A stretch of DNA of 17,684 bases from UBA7477 sp045602925. Its GTDB lineage: Bacteria; Bacillota; Clostridia; Oscillospirales; Ruminococcaceae. Positions 1-7,285 of the stretch are shown here, one piece after another. The stretch lies in NCBI GenBank assembly GCA_045602925.1, contig JAZSCN010000037.1:1-17684 (forward strand), in the 5' to 3' direction. The notes beneath the pieces were generated by a model. The model had not been told where the DNA came from, did no database searches, and saw only the letters and a list, made by a program, of their open reading frames with translations. Numbering within the stretch: position 1 is the stretch's first letter; every line of letters begins with the position of its first letter. The translations under genes were made by a program, and so were the position numbers.

Positions 1-108
1 GCCGTTAATATGGCCAAATAGCTTAATTACAGAGCGTTGTTTTACAAAGGTGTCGGTGTAATTCCGACTTGGCAAATCTTTTTATTACTTTAAGCGAGGG
101 AATTTATC

Positions 109-384
109 ATGTACGAAGACAAGACATTAGTGTGCAAGGAATGCGGCAACGAGTTCGTATTCACAGCAGGCGAGCAGGAGTTCTATGCAGAAAAGGGCTT
201 TGTTAACGAGCCACAGAGATGCAAGACTTGCAGAGATGCAAGAAAGAACGCTGCCAAGGGCGAGAGAGAAATGTTCACAGCAACATGTGCTGCTTGTGGC
301 GCAGAGGCTAAGGTTCCTTTCAGACCTAGAGAAGACCGTCCTGTATATTGCAGCGAGTGCTTTGCAAAGATGAGAGAAGAATAA
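109..384 (+). CDS. Small zinc-ribbon protein with two CxxC pair modules
   Basis: A 91-residue protein with four CxxC pairs: C9/C12, C38/C41, C60/C63 and C81/C84. The first two pairs form a zinc-ribbon of the type annotated as 'probable zinc-ribbon domain' (zf-trcl). The last two are separated by exactly 17 residues (C63 to C81) around the motif KVPFRPREDRPVYC, matching the CxxC-x17-CxxC family. It is expected to bind two zinc ions in the cytoplasm; there is no signal peptide or membrane segment. The reaction or partner is not known for these families, so no function is claimed. The ATG at 109 is preceded by GAGGG at 96-100, eight bases upstream. No convincing promoter is visible in 1-108, so it may start outside the window. 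A strong terminator follows, making this a one-gene unit or the last gene of a longer one. Confidence 0.85.
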   Translation: MYEDKTLVCKECGNEFVFTAGEQEFYAEKGFVNEPQRCKTCRDARKNAAKGEREMFTATCAACGAEAKVPFRPREDRPVYCSECFAKMREE

Positions 385-397
385 AAAAGTATTTTTT

Positions 398-427
398 CAG
401 CCTGTGATTTTTCGCAGGCTGTTTTTT
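398..427 (+). terminator. Rho-independent terminator after the zinc-ribbon gene
   Basis: A nine-pair stem (398-406 with 413-421, core CAGCCTG/CAGGCTG, one G-T wobble) with a six-base loop, followed by a run of six T at 422-427. Confidence 0.9.
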
Positions 428-438
428 GCTTCAACGTG

Positions 439-467
439 TTGCAATTTTTATAAAAAAAGGTTATAAT
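439..467 (+). promoter_or_regulatory. Sigma-A promoter for the DUF1858 gene
   Basis: The -35 box TTGCAA (439-444) and -10 box TATAAT (462-467) are separated by 17 bases. It lies between the preceding terminator and the ribosome site of the gene starting at 505, so that gene is transcribed independently. Confidence 0.8.
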
Positions 468-504
468 ATATCTGTGACTTAAATAAGAAAGGAAGCTTAT
501 AGCT

Positions 505-702
505 ATGGAAATTACAAAGAATACAATTATCGGCGATATCCTCGACGAAAACGCTAAGCTTGCACCATATTTTCTCGAAATGGGAATGCATTGCCTCGGT
601 TGTCCATCTGCAAGAGCAGAAACAGTAGCACAGGCTTGCGCCGTTCACGGAGTAGACGCAGACGAGCTCGTGATGAAGCTCAACGCAGCACTCGCTGAGT
701 AA
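505..702 (+). CDS. DUF1858 / hybrid-cluster-associated redox disulfide domain protein
   Basis: A 65-residue protein consisting of a single DUF1858 domain. Its hallmark GMHCLGCPSA has a CxxC pair at C30/C33, with a third cysteine at C44. The same module occurs at the N terminus of ScdA/RIC-type iron-centre repair proteins and, in stand-alone form, is known as the hybrid-cluster-protein-associated redox disulfide domain. A thiol/disulfide or metal-related role is likely by family, but no substrate is known. The start at 505 has AAAGGAAG at about 488-495, nine bases upstream. It has its own promoter and terminator, so it is monocistronic. No hybrid cluster protein gene is in this window, so the usual partner cannot be confirmed. 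Confidence 0.85.
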   Translation: MEITKNTIIGDILDENAKLAPYFLEMGMHCLGCPSARAETVAQACAVHGVDADELVMKLNAALAE

Positions 703-717
703 AAGCTTATGTAAGTT

Positions 718-756
718 AATTGCGTCCGCCTGTAAGACGAGGTGGACGTAATTTTT
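718..756 (+). terminator. Rho-independent terminator after the DUF1858 gene
   Basis: A 14-pair stem (718-731 with 740-753; core GCGTCCGCCT pairing with AGGTGGACGT, including G-T wobbles), an eight-base loop, and T run to 756. Confidence 0.85.
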
Positions 757-782
757 AATGATTAAGAAAGGCAGGCGATATA

Positions 783-1454
783 ATGCTCGATAATAGACTC
801 TTAGCTTGTGCAAAACTCGTAAGTGGGAAGGGGATTGTTGCCGATATAGGCACCGACCACGGCTATCTGCCTTGCTACCTTGTGCAAAATTCTGTGTGTG
901 AAAAAGCAATCGCCGCCGATATAAATGTCGCCCCACTCCAAAGCGCTACGAGTAATATCGAAAAGTGTGGACTTAGCGATAAGGTACAAGCTGTGCTGTC
1001 AGATGGGCTGGAAAAGATTTCTCCGAATGGAATAAGCGACGTTATTATTGCCGGTATGGGTGGCGAGCTTATCGCCGATATTATCTCAAGAGGCAAGGCT
1101 TTTTATAACGCAAGCTTTATCCTTCAGCCTATGACTAAGGCCGAATACTTGCGAAAATGGCTGTGGGAAAACGGCTTTGAAATTATCAGCGAAACAGCCT
1201 GCAAGGATGAGTTTTACTATACAGTTATCCTGGCAAGGTTTACAGGAGAAAATACAGAATACGACGAAAAATCGCTCTATGTCGGCAGGATGGATAACAA
1301 AACTGCCGATGAAAAGGGCTGGCTTAAAAAGCAAGCAGATAAGCTTTTTAAAAAGGGCGAAGGACTAATGAAATCACAAGCAGGCGTAAGCGAGGCAAAG
1401 CAGTATCTTGAGCTTGCCGAGTGGATAAATGAGCTTTCAAAGGAGGAAGTGTAA
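783..1454 (+). CDS. trmK: tRNA (adenine(22)-N1)-methyltransferase TrmK
   Basis: TrmK transfers a methyl group from S-adenosylmethionine to N1 of adenine 22 in the D-loop of tRNAs. The 223-residue protein has the N-terminal Rossmann methyltransferase core with the SAM-binding motif DIGTDHGYLP (21-30), the acidic D46 at the end of the second strand, and the family signature AGMGGE (90-95) plus LQPM (114-117). The lysine-rich C-terminal segment from about residue 170 fits the helical tail of TrmK. Its stop codon TAA overlaps the ATG of the following Nif3-family gene by one base at 1454, indicating translational coupling. The same gene pair (trmK/yqfN with yqfO) is a conserved Firmicute neighbourhood. 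Start at 783 follows AAAGGCAGG. Confidence 0.93.
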   Translation: MLDNRLLACAKLVSGKGIVADIGTDHGYLPCYLVQNSVCEKAIAADINVAPLQSATSNIEKCGLSDKVQAVLSDGLEKISPNGISDVIIAGMGGELIADIISRGKAFYNASFILQPMTKAEYLRKWLWENGFEIISETACKDEFYYTVILARFTGENTEYDEKSLYVGRMDNKTADEKGWLKKQADKLFKKGEGLMKSQAGVSEAKQYLELAEWINELSKEEV

Positions 1455-2212
1455 TGCCAACCGTTAAGGATATATATGGCTGTATAGACGCAGTCGCACC
1501 GTTTTCCGTGCAGGAGAGCTACGATAACAGCGGACTTATAATTTCTGCAATAGATAAGCAGGTCAAGAAAGTGCTCGTCGCACTCGATATAACAAGAGAT
1601 GTTGCTATGGAAGCCGTAGAGATTGGCGTCGATGTCGTAGTTTCGCACCACCCCGTAATTTTTAATGCCCTGAAAAGCGTCGACGCAGGCTCGCCCGTGG
1701 GAATACTGCTTAGAAACGATATCTCAGCAGTCTGTGCCCATACAAACTTCGATAGTGCAGTCTTGTGTAACCTCTTGTGCGAAAAGCTTGAGCTTATAAA
1801 GTGCGATAACCTCATCGTAGAAAACGGCGTACCAATGGGATGTGTGTGCGAGTGTGAGGAAAGCTCAGTCAAGGCAATCGCTAGAAGCATTAAAGAAAAG
1901 CTCGGCTGTAAGTGTGTAAGATATACCGATATGGGCAGAGGCGTTAGTAAAATAGCTGTCTGCAACGGCAGTGGCGGAAGTCTGCTCCCAAGCGTTATAA
2001 AGGCAGGCTGTGACCTCTTTATTACAGGCGACGTAAAGCATGACGTGTTCGTGGATAGCTATAACGCAGGCGTGTCAATAATCGATGCAGGCCACTTCCA
2101 TACCGAGAATATCTTTTGCGATTATGTCAAAAACCTCATTTCTACTGAGCTTGACGATGTAGAGGTATTGGTCGCAAAGAGCAATAGAGATATACTTAGC
2201 TACGAAATTTAA
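1454..2212 (+). CDS. Nif3-like dinuclear metal centre hexameric protein (YqfO/GTP cyclohydrolase I type 2 family)
   Basis: A 252-residue Nif3/NGG1p-interacting factor 3 family protein, which forms hexameric rings with a two-metal site in each subunit. Metal-binding motifs are clear: SHHP (64-67), HTNFD (96-100), TGDVKHD (191-197) and DAGHFHTE (211-218), with the family's N-terminal DNSGL at 24-28. At 252 residues it is the short form and lacks the PII-like central insertion seen in the roughly 370-residue Bacillus YqfO. The true cellular role of the family is unsettled; the 'GTP cyclohydrolase I type 2' label comes from a few homologues. A very strong ribosome site (AAAGGAGG at about 1439-1446) sits inside the 3' end of trmK, seven bases before the overlapping ATG. 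Confidence 0.9.
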   Translation: MPTVKDIYGCIDAVAPFSVQESYDNSGLIISAIDKQVKKVLVALDITRDVAMEAVEIGVDVVVSHHPVIFNALKSVDAGSPVGILLRNDISAVCAHTNFDSAVLCNLLCEKLELIKCDNLIVENGVPMGCVCECEESSVKAIARSIKEKLGCKCVRYTDMGRGVSKIAVCNGSGGSLLPSVIKAGCDLFITGDVKHDVFVDSYNAGVSIIDAGHFHTENIFCDYVKNLISTELDDVEVLVAKSNRDILSYEI

Positions 2213-2230
2213 CCTTAGAGGAGTACCGTA

Positions 2231-3985
2231 ATGGCACTTGACGGAATATTTTTATCAACAGTAAAAAATGAATTACAAGCCTTGGTCGGTGGCAGGGTGG
2301 ATAAAATCTATCAGCCCTCAAGAGAAGAACTCGTGTTTGTTATACGAACAAGAGAAGGCGCATTTAAACTCCTTTTCAACGCCTCTGCTAACGATGCCAG
2401 AGTCCATATAACAAAAGCGCAGATAGAAAATCCCAAAACCCCACCGATGTTTTGTATGCTTATGAGAAAGCACCTCTCGTCAGGTAAGCTTGTCGCAGTA
2501 AGACAAGACGGCTTTGAAAGAGTACTGCTTTTCGACTTCGAAAGCGTAAACGAGCTCGGCGACCTTTGTAATATTACTGTCGCTATGGAGATTATGGGAA
2601 GATGCTCAAATCTTATCTTGCTGTCGCAGGAGGGTAAGGTTATCGACTCTATAAAGCGTGTCGGCTTTGACCAGTCGAGCATAAGACCTGTGCTTCCGAA
2701 TATGATATACGAGACAGTTCCAAAGCAGGATAAGCTCAGCCCATTCGATTTTGAGAGAAAAGAGCTCGAACAAAGGCTCAAAACGCAAGGCTCAAAGCCA
2801 CTTTCAAAAGGACTTGTGGCAACGCTCGAGGGCGTTTCTCCGGTGTTTGCAAGAGAAGTAGCCCTCTATGCACTGAAGGATAATGACGTCTGCTGTGCAG
2901 AGCTTACAAGCGATGTTATGGACAGAGTGTGCTTCTTTCTTTCAAAAACTGCAAAGAGTATAGAGAATGGCGAGAATAAGTTTACTCTCGTGAAGACCAA
3001 GCAGGGCAACCTTAAGGAATTTTGCTTCTGCGAGCTTTCACAGTACGGTAGCCTTATGGTAACAAGCGAGGTTCCTTCAGCCTGCGAGCTTCTGGACTTT
3101 TTCTATACCGAAAGGGACTTAACCTCTAGAAGAAAGCAAAAGGCAGCCGACCTGTTCAGGCTTCTTATAAATACCACCGAGCGTGTCTCTCGTAGGCTCT
3201 CTAATCAAAAGCAGGAGCTTTCTCAGTGTGCAATGCGTGACGAGCTTAAAATATACGGCGACCTTATTATGTCAAACCTCTATGCAATAAATAAGGGCGA
3301 CAGTATAGCCAAGCTCCAGAATTTCTACGATGAAAGCTGTCCTACAGTCGAGATTAAGCTCGATACAAGACTCACGCCACCACAGAATGCCCAGAAGTAT
3401 TACGCCGAGTACAGAAAAGCCGATACTGCCGAGAAAAAGCTTACCGAGCTTATAAAGCAGGGCGAAGAGGAGCTCGTCTATATAGATAGCGTCTTCGATT
3501 CTCTCTCAAGAGCCAATACCGAGGAAGAAATCGCCGTTTTGCGTGAAGAACTCGCCGACGAGGGCTATGTGAGAAAGGGCAGAGAAAAAGGCAAGCTTGC
3601 TAAGTCGCCAAAGCCTCTGGAGTTCACCTCTACAGACGGCTATAAGATTCTGGTCGGCAGAAATAACAAGCAAAACGATAAGCTTACTTTGAAGGATAGT
3701 GATAAGAGCGATATATGGCTCCATACCCATAACATCGCAGGCTCGCACGTTATTATAAAAACAAATGGCGAGCAGGTGCCCGATAGTACGATAGAGCAAG
3801 CAGCAAGGCTCTCAGCACTTCATTCCAAGGCGAAAAGCTCATCGCAGGTGCCGGTGGACTATACCCTCGTTAAGTTTGTGAAAAAGCCTTCCGGTGCAAA
3901 GCCGGGCATGGTGATTTTTACGAATAATAAAACGCTCTATGTCACTCCAAATGAGGAAGAAGCCCAGCAGCTTGCCGCAAAATAG
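2231..3985 (+). CDS. rqcH: RqcH, NFACT-family ribosome quality control protein
   Basis: RqcH binds 50S subunits obstructed by peptidyl-tRNA and recruits tRNA-Ala to add C-terminal alanine tails that mark stalled nascent chains for degradation. The 584-residue protein shows the full NFACT order. The NFACT-N domain begins at residue 4 (DGIFLSTVKNEL, RVDKIYQP) with the conserved MEIMGRCSNLIL segment. A long helical middle follows (about 270-450), then an NFACT-R domain from about 465 with DIWLHTHNIAGSHVIIK. Where Bacillus RqcH has the Asp-Arg pair needed for tailing (D97/R98), this protein reads E96-R97, a conservative change. GAGGAG at 2218-2223 supports the start. It is 18 bases after the Nif3 gene and probably co-transcribed. 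No clear terminator follows before the tRNA promoter at 4067. Confidence 0.93.
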   Translation: MALDGIFLSTVKNELQALVGGRVDKIYQPSREELVFVIRTREGAFKLLFNASANDARVHITKAQIENPKTPPMFCMLMRKHLSSGKLVAVRQDGFERVLLFDFESVNELGDLCNITVAMEIMGRCSNLILLSQEGKVIDSIKRVGFDQSSIRPVLPNMIYETVPKQDKLSPFDFERKELEQRLKTQGSKPLSKGLVATLEGVSPVFAREVALYALKDNDVCCAELTSDVMDRVCFFLSKTAKSIENGENKFTLVKTKQGNLKEFCFCELSQYGSLMVTSEVPSACELLDFFYTERDLTSRRKQKAADLFRLLINTTERVSRRLSNQKQELSQCAMRDELKIYGDLIMSNLYAINKGDSIAKLQNFYDESCPTVEIKLDTRLTPPQNAQKYYAEYRKADTAEKKLTELIKQGEEELVYIDSVFDSLSRANTEEEIAVLREELADEGYVRKGREKGKLAKSPKPLEFTSTDGYKILVGRNNKQNDKLTLKDSDKSDIWLHTHNIAGSHVIIKTNGEQVPDSTIEQAARLSALHSKAKSSSQVPVDYTLVKFVKKPSGAKPGMVIFTNNKTLYVTPNEEEAQQLAAK

Positions 3986-4066
3986 TAACAAAATGCATAT
4001 TTGCACAAAATCTAAGCTCAATATCGAATAAAAGTCGAAAAAAGCTACAAATTAAATATAAACCTA

Positions 4067-4095
4067 TTGACAAAACGCCCCGTTGCTGATATAAT
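4067..4095 (+). promoter_or_regulatory. Sigma-A promoter of tRNA-Pro
   Basis: Perfect consensus boxes TTGACA (4067-4072) and TATAAT (4090-4095) with 17 bases between them, about 35 bases upstream of the tRNA. Confidence 0.92.
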
Positions 4096-4129
4096 AATAA
4101 AGCTGTCTGATAAAGACGGCTTTCGGTAA

Positions 4130-4206
4130 CGAGGCGTAACTCAGTTTGGTAGAGTGCTTGGTTTGGGACCAAGATGCCGCAGGTTCAAGTCCTGTCGCCT
4201 CGACCA
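4130..4206 (+). tRNA. tRNA-Pro (anticodon TGG)
   Basis: A 77-base cloverleaf with encoded CCA. The acceptor stem is CGAGGCG (4130-4136) with CGCCTCG (4196-4202). The anticodon stem CTTGG/CCAAG encloses loop TTTGGGA, placing anticodon TGG at 4164-4166. The T-loop GGTTCAAGTCC is canonical. Confidence 0.97.
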
Positions 4207-4263
4207 TTTGCTTTTTGCTTGTGGCATAAAAGCGTTATAATTTTTCAGGGCATGAAAAAGTGC

Positions 4264-4292
4264 TTGACAAACGAATTCATCTGTGATATAAT
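4264..4292 (+). promoter_or_regulatory. Sigma-A promoter of tRNA-Thr/tRNA-Tyr
   Basis: A second perfect pair, TTGACA (4264-4269) and TATAAT (4287-4292), 17 bases apart, located between tRNA-Pro and tRNA-Thr. It would transcribe the last two tRNAs independently of the first promoter. Confidence 0.92.
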
Positions 4293-4308
4293 AAATTTCG
4301 TTGTTTAA

Positions 4309-4384
4309 GCTGGTGTAGCTCAGTTGGTAGAGCAGCTGATTTGTAATCAGCAGGTCGGGGGTTCGAGTCCGTCCACCAGCTCCA
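4309..4384 (+). tRNA. tRNA-Thr (anticodon TGT)
   Basis: A 76-base cloverleaf with encoded CCA. Acceptor stem GCTGGTG (4309-4315) pairs with CACCAGC (4374-4380). The anticodon stem GCTGA/TCAGC encloses TTTGTAA, giving anticodon TGT at 4342-4344. Confidence 0.97.
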
Positions 4385-4405
4385 ACATTTTTCATCTCTG
4401 AATAT

Positions 4406-4490
4406 GGGAGAGTTCCCGAGTGGCCAAAGGGGGCAGACTGTAAATCTGTTGCTTTTCGCTTCGGTGGTTCGAATCCACCCTCTCCCACCA
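4406..4490 (+). tRNA. tRNA-Tyr (anticodon GTA)
   Basis: An 85-base class II tRNA with a long variable arm and encoded CCA. Acceptor stem GGGAGAG (4406-4412) pairs with CTCTCCC (4480-4486). Loop CTGTAAA gives anticodon GTA at 4440-4442. It follows tRNA-Thr by 21 bases and shares its promoter. Confidence 0.97.
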
Positions 4491-4497
4491 CCTACTT

Positions 4498-4530
4498 TGT
4501 GCCTTCGCTAATGTGAAGGCACATTTTATT
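4498..4530 (+). terminator. Terminator of the tRNA cluster, just upstream of typA
   Basis: A perfect nine-pair stem TGTGCCTTC (4498-4506) with GAAGGCACA (4515-4523), eight-base loop, then TTTTATT. It ends only about 20 bases before the typA ribosome site, leaving no room for a separate promoter downstream of it. Confidence 0.85.
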
Positions 4531-4563
4531 TGATTGTTTTTTCAGTCATTGGAGGAGAAAGAA

Positions 4564-6381
4564 ATGATAAGAGAAGATTTGAGAAACATAGCAATCATAG
4601 CTCACGTTGACCACGGTAAGACAACACTTGTTGACCAGATGCTCAAGCAGAGTGGTACCTTCAGAGATAACCAGGCTGTCGACGAAAGAGTTATGGATTC
4701 CGGCGATATCGAAAAGGAAAGAGGCATTACAATCCTCGCTAAGAATACATCTATCGTCTATAACGATGTAAAGATTAACGTTATCGACACCCCGGGCCAC
4801 GCCGACTTCGGTGGCGAGGTAGAAAGAATACTAAAGATGGTAAACGGCGTTATCCTGCTCGTCGACGCAGCAGAAGGCCCAATGCCACAAACAAGATTCG
4901 TTCTCCAGAAGGCATTAGAGCTCGGCCATAGAGTTATTATCGTTATCAATAAGATTGATAAGCCCGACTCAAGACTTAACGAGGTTGGCGACGAGGTCTT
5001 AGAGCTGCTTATGGATCTCGACGCAACCGACGAACAGCTCGATAGCCCAATTCTCTACTGCTCAGGAAGAGATGGTACAGCTTCTCATAATCCTGCAAAG
5101 CTCGGTGACGATCTCTCTGAGCTGTTTGACGAGATTTTAAGCTATATCCCTGCCCCTGAGGTCGACGACGAAGGCTCAATGCAGATGCTCGTTTCTTCAA
5201 TCGACTATAACGAGTATGTCGGCAGAATCGCTATCGGCAGAGTAGAAAGAGGTACAATCAAGGTAAACCAAGAGGTCTCAATCGGTGACTTCCACGAAAC
5301 TAAAAAGCAGTACAGAGGTAAGATAGTTACTATCTATCAGATTCAAGGACTTAACCGTGTCCCTGTAGATTCTGCAAAAGCAGGCGATATCGTTTGTATA
5401 AGCGGTATCGAGGGCATCACAATCGGCGATACAATCTGCGACTTCGGTAACTTCGAGGCTCTCCCATTCGTAAAGATTAGCGAGCCAACTGTAGAAATGA
5501 CCTTTAGCGTTAATGATTCACCTTTTGCAGGCAGAGAAGGTAAGTTCGTTACATCACGTCAGCTCCGTGAAAGACTCTTTAAGGAACTTCTCAAGGACGT
5601 TTCACTTAGAGTTAATGAAACCGATACAACAGATAGCTTCAGAGTATCCGGAAGAGGCGAAATGCACCTTTCTATCCTTATCGAAAATATGCGTAGAGAA
5701 GGCTATGAGCTCGGCGTTTCAACTCCTAGAGTTCTCTATAAGGAAATCGACGGCGTGCTCTGTGAGCCTATAGAAAGACTTGTTATCGACGTTCCTGACC
5801 ATTGCGTAGGCTCTGTTATGGAAAAGCTCGGTACAAGAAAGGCAGAAATGACCCAGATGACTCCTGTCGGAAGCAGAATGCGACTCGAATTTTTAATTCC
5901 ATCAAGAGGTCTGTTCGGCTATAGAAGTGAGTTTTTGACAGATACAAAGGGCGAGGGAATTATGTCCTCAGTATTTGCTAAGTACGAGCCGTATAAGGGC
6001 GAAATTTCCAGAAGAAAAACAGGCTCTCTTGTCGCTTTCGAAACTGGCGACGCTATTACCTACGGCCTCTATAACGCCCAGGAAAGAGGCGAGCTGTTCA
6101 TCGGCGCAGGCGTTCCTGTATACGAAGGAATGGTTGTTGGCGCTTCTCCAAAGCAGGATGACCTCGTTGTCAATGTCTGCAAGAAAAAGCACCTCACCAA
6201 TACCCGTGCAAGTGGTAGCGACGACGCATTAAGACTTATTCCACCTAGAATACTAAGCCTCGAGGACTGCCTCGAATTCTTGGCAGACGACGAGCTTTTA
6301 GAGGTTACTCCAAAGTCAATGCGTATAAGAAAGAGAACACTTTCTAATACACTTCGTGCTAAGGAAAGAGCTAAGCTTTAA
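4564..6381 (+). CDS. typA: Ribosome-associated GTPase TypA/BipA
   Basis: TypA/BipA is an EF-G-like translational GTPase that binds the ribosome and supports 50S assembly and growth under stress such as cold. The protein is 605 residues (Bacillus homologue about 612). GTPase motifs are intact: G1 AHVDHGKTT (13-21), RGITI (53-57) as switch I, DTPGH (75-79) as G3, and NKID (129-132) as G4. The EF-G-like domains and the TypA-specific C-terminal domain (for example SRGLFGYRSEFLTDT near 460) follow. I place the start at ATG 4564 because a strong GGAGGAGA site lies at 4551-4558; an upstream TTG at 4534 would put that site inside the gene. No promoter lies between the tRNA terminator and this start. 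A terminator follows at 6389. Confidence 0.96.
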   Translation: MIREDLRNIAIIAHVDHGKTTLVDQMLKQSGTFRDNQAVDERVMDSGDIEKERGITILAKNTSIVYNDVKINVIDTPGHADFGGEVERILKMVNGVILLVDAAEGPMPQTRFVLQKALELGHRVIIVINKIDKPDSRLNEVGDEVLELLMDLDATDEQLDSPILYCSGRDGTASHNPAKLGDDLSELFDEILSYIPAPEVDDEGSMQMLVSSIDYNEYVGRIAIGRVERGTIKVNQEVSIGDFHETKKQYRGKIVTIYQIQGLNRVPVDSAKAGDIVCISGIEGITIGDTICDFGNFEALPFVKISEPTVEMTFSVNDSPFAGREGKFVTSRQLRERLFKELLKDVSLRVNETDTTDSFRVSGRGEMHLSILIENMRREGYELGVSTPRVLYKEIDGVLCEPIERLVIDVPDHCVGSVMEKLGTRKAEMTQMTPVGSRMRLEFLIPSRGLFGYRSEFLTDTKGEGIMSSVFAKYEPYKGEISRRKTGSLVAFETGDAITYGLYNAQERGELFIGAGVPVYEGMVVGASPKQDDLVVNVCKKKHLTNTRASGSDDALRLIPPRILSLEDCLEFLADDELLEVTPKSMRIRKRTLSNTLRAKERAKL

Positions 6382-6388
6382 TAATTTT

Positions 6389-6430
6389 ACGGTCGGCGTG
6401 TCAATAGACCTGCTGACCGTTGATTTTTTT
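6389..6430 (+). terminator. Rho-independent terminator after typA
   Basis: A nine-pair stem (6389-6397 with 6412-6420, core ACGGTC/GACCGT) with a 14-base loop, followed by seven T at 6424-6430. Its T tract overlaps the -35 box of the next gene's promoter. Confidence 0.8.
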
Positions 6431-6448
6431 CTAAAATTATGTTACTAT
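6420..6448 (+). promoter_or_regulatory. Probable sigma-A promoter of the hisA-like gene
   Basis: TTGATT (6420-6425) and TACTAT (6443-6448) with 17-base spacing, 31 bases before the ATG at 6479. The -35 box sits on the last base and T tract of the typA terminator. Confidence 0.6.
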
Positions 6449-6478
6449 ATCTAAAGAATGATTTAAGGGGAAGATGCT

Positions 6479-7246
6479 ATGAGATTCAGACCTTGTATAG
6501 ATATACATAACGGCAAAGTTAAGCAGATTGTCGGCTCAAGCCTTGTCGGTGACAACGCAAGCGAAAACTTCGTGTCGAATGTCGGCGCAGAGTTTTACGC
6601 AAAGCTCTATAAGAAATATAACCTTACAGGTGGCCATATAATTTTGCTAAACGCTACCGATAGCGAGTATTATGAAGCCGATAAAGCAGAAGCCTTAAAA
6701 GCACTCTCGGAGTATCCTAATGCCCTGCAAATCGGTGGAGGCATAAGCTGTGAGAACGCTCGGTGGTTTATAGAAAACGGCGCAAGCCACGTCGTCGTGA
6801 CTTCCTACGTCTTTAAGGACGGCAGAGTGAATTGGGATAAACTCTATGCACTTTGCGATACGGTAGGTAAGGAGCATATTGTTTTAGACCTTTCCTGCAA
6901 GTGCGTAAACGGCGAGTATGTCATAGTTACCGATAGATGGACAAAGCTCACCGAAACTAAGCTTTGCGAAGAAACGCTATCGCTCTTTAACGATTATTGC
7001 GACGAGCTTTTAGTGCACGCAGTCGATGTCGAGGGTAAGTGCAGTGGTATAGACGAAAGCCTCGTAAAGCTTCTTTCAAAAAGCCCATTGCCAGTTACAT
7101 ACGCAGGCGGAATTCGCTCTGTAGAGGATATAAATAAGCTTTTGGCAATCGGAGAAGGTAAGGTCGACTTTACTGTAGGCTCTGCACTCGATATATTCGG
7201 AGGCAACTTGCCTTTTGAAGAAATAGCAGAAAACTTTGCAAAATAA
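6479..7246 (+). CDS. hisA: Eukaryotic-type HisA: phosphoribosylformimino-AICAR-P (ProFAR) isomerase
   Basis: HisA catalyses the Amadori-type isomerisation of ProFAR to PRFAR, the fourth step of histidine biosynthesis. This 255-residue TIM barrel matches the eukaryotic (yeast HIS6-like, hisA_euk) branch rather than the usual bacterial HisA. Shared features are the opening RPCIDIHNGKVKQIVG, AEFYAKLY (37-44), QIGGGIS (84-90), IVLDLSCK (134-141), HAVDVEG (180-186), YAGGIRSVED (208-217) and SALDIFGGNL (235-244). The likely catalytic aspartates are D8 and D137; phosphate-binding glycines are at 86-88 and 209-211. AAGGGG at 6465-6470 supports the start. It stands alone: no other histidine gene is nearby, and it has its own promoter and terminator. 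I am confident of the family; pathway use depends on his genes elsewhere. Confidence 0.9.
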   Translation: MRFRPCIDIHNGKVKQIVGSSLVGDNASENFVSNVGAEFYAKLYKKYNLTGGHIILLNATDSEYYEADKAEALKALSEYPNALQIGGGISCENARWFIENGASHVVVTSYVFKDGRVNWDKLYALCDTVGKEHIVLDLSCKCVNGEYVIVTDRWTKLTETKLCEETLSLFNDYCDELLVHAVDVEGKCSGIDESLVKLLSKSPLPVTYAGGIRSVEDINKLLAIGEGKVDFTVGSALDIFGGNLPFEEIAENFAK

Positions 7247-7250
7247 ATTT

Positions 7251-7285
7251 AGGTCAAGGGAGAAATTACCCCTTGACCTTTTTTT
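7251..7285 (+). terminator. Rho-independent terminator after hisA
   Basis: A perfect ten-pair stem AGGTCAAGGG (7251-7260) with CCCTTGACCT (7270-7279), nine-base loop, and seven T ending at 7285. Confidence 0.93.

Noticed and set aside
48..72. GGTGTAATTCC with a short stem, resembling part of a cobalamin riboswitch
   Set aside because: The other conserved boxes (the upstream GGGAA-like element and the downstream GCxACTG) are missing, and the downstream gene is a zinc-ribbon protein with no known B12 link. A chance resemblance.
3986..4066. Terminator for rqcH
   Set aside because: Only a four-pair TGCA hairpin without a T tract is visible, so no terminator is claimed in this gap.
4210..4245. 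Possible terminator after tRNA-Pro (GCTTTT with AAAAGC, then a T run)
   Set aside because: The stem is only six mostly A-T pairs and is separated from the T run, so it is too weak to claim, although it would fit the separate promoter for the next tRNAs.
4141..4491. A 116-residue minus-strand ORF across the three tRNA genes
   Set aside because: It is antisense to tRNA-Pro, tRNA-Thr and tRNA-Tyr; the GGFEPP and GGRTRTPDLL stretches are the familiar false proteins produced by reading tRNA genes backwards.
4534..4563. Upstream TTG start extending typA by ten residues
   Set aside because: The strong GGAGGAGA ribosome site lies inside this extension, and family members begin at the MIREDLRN region.
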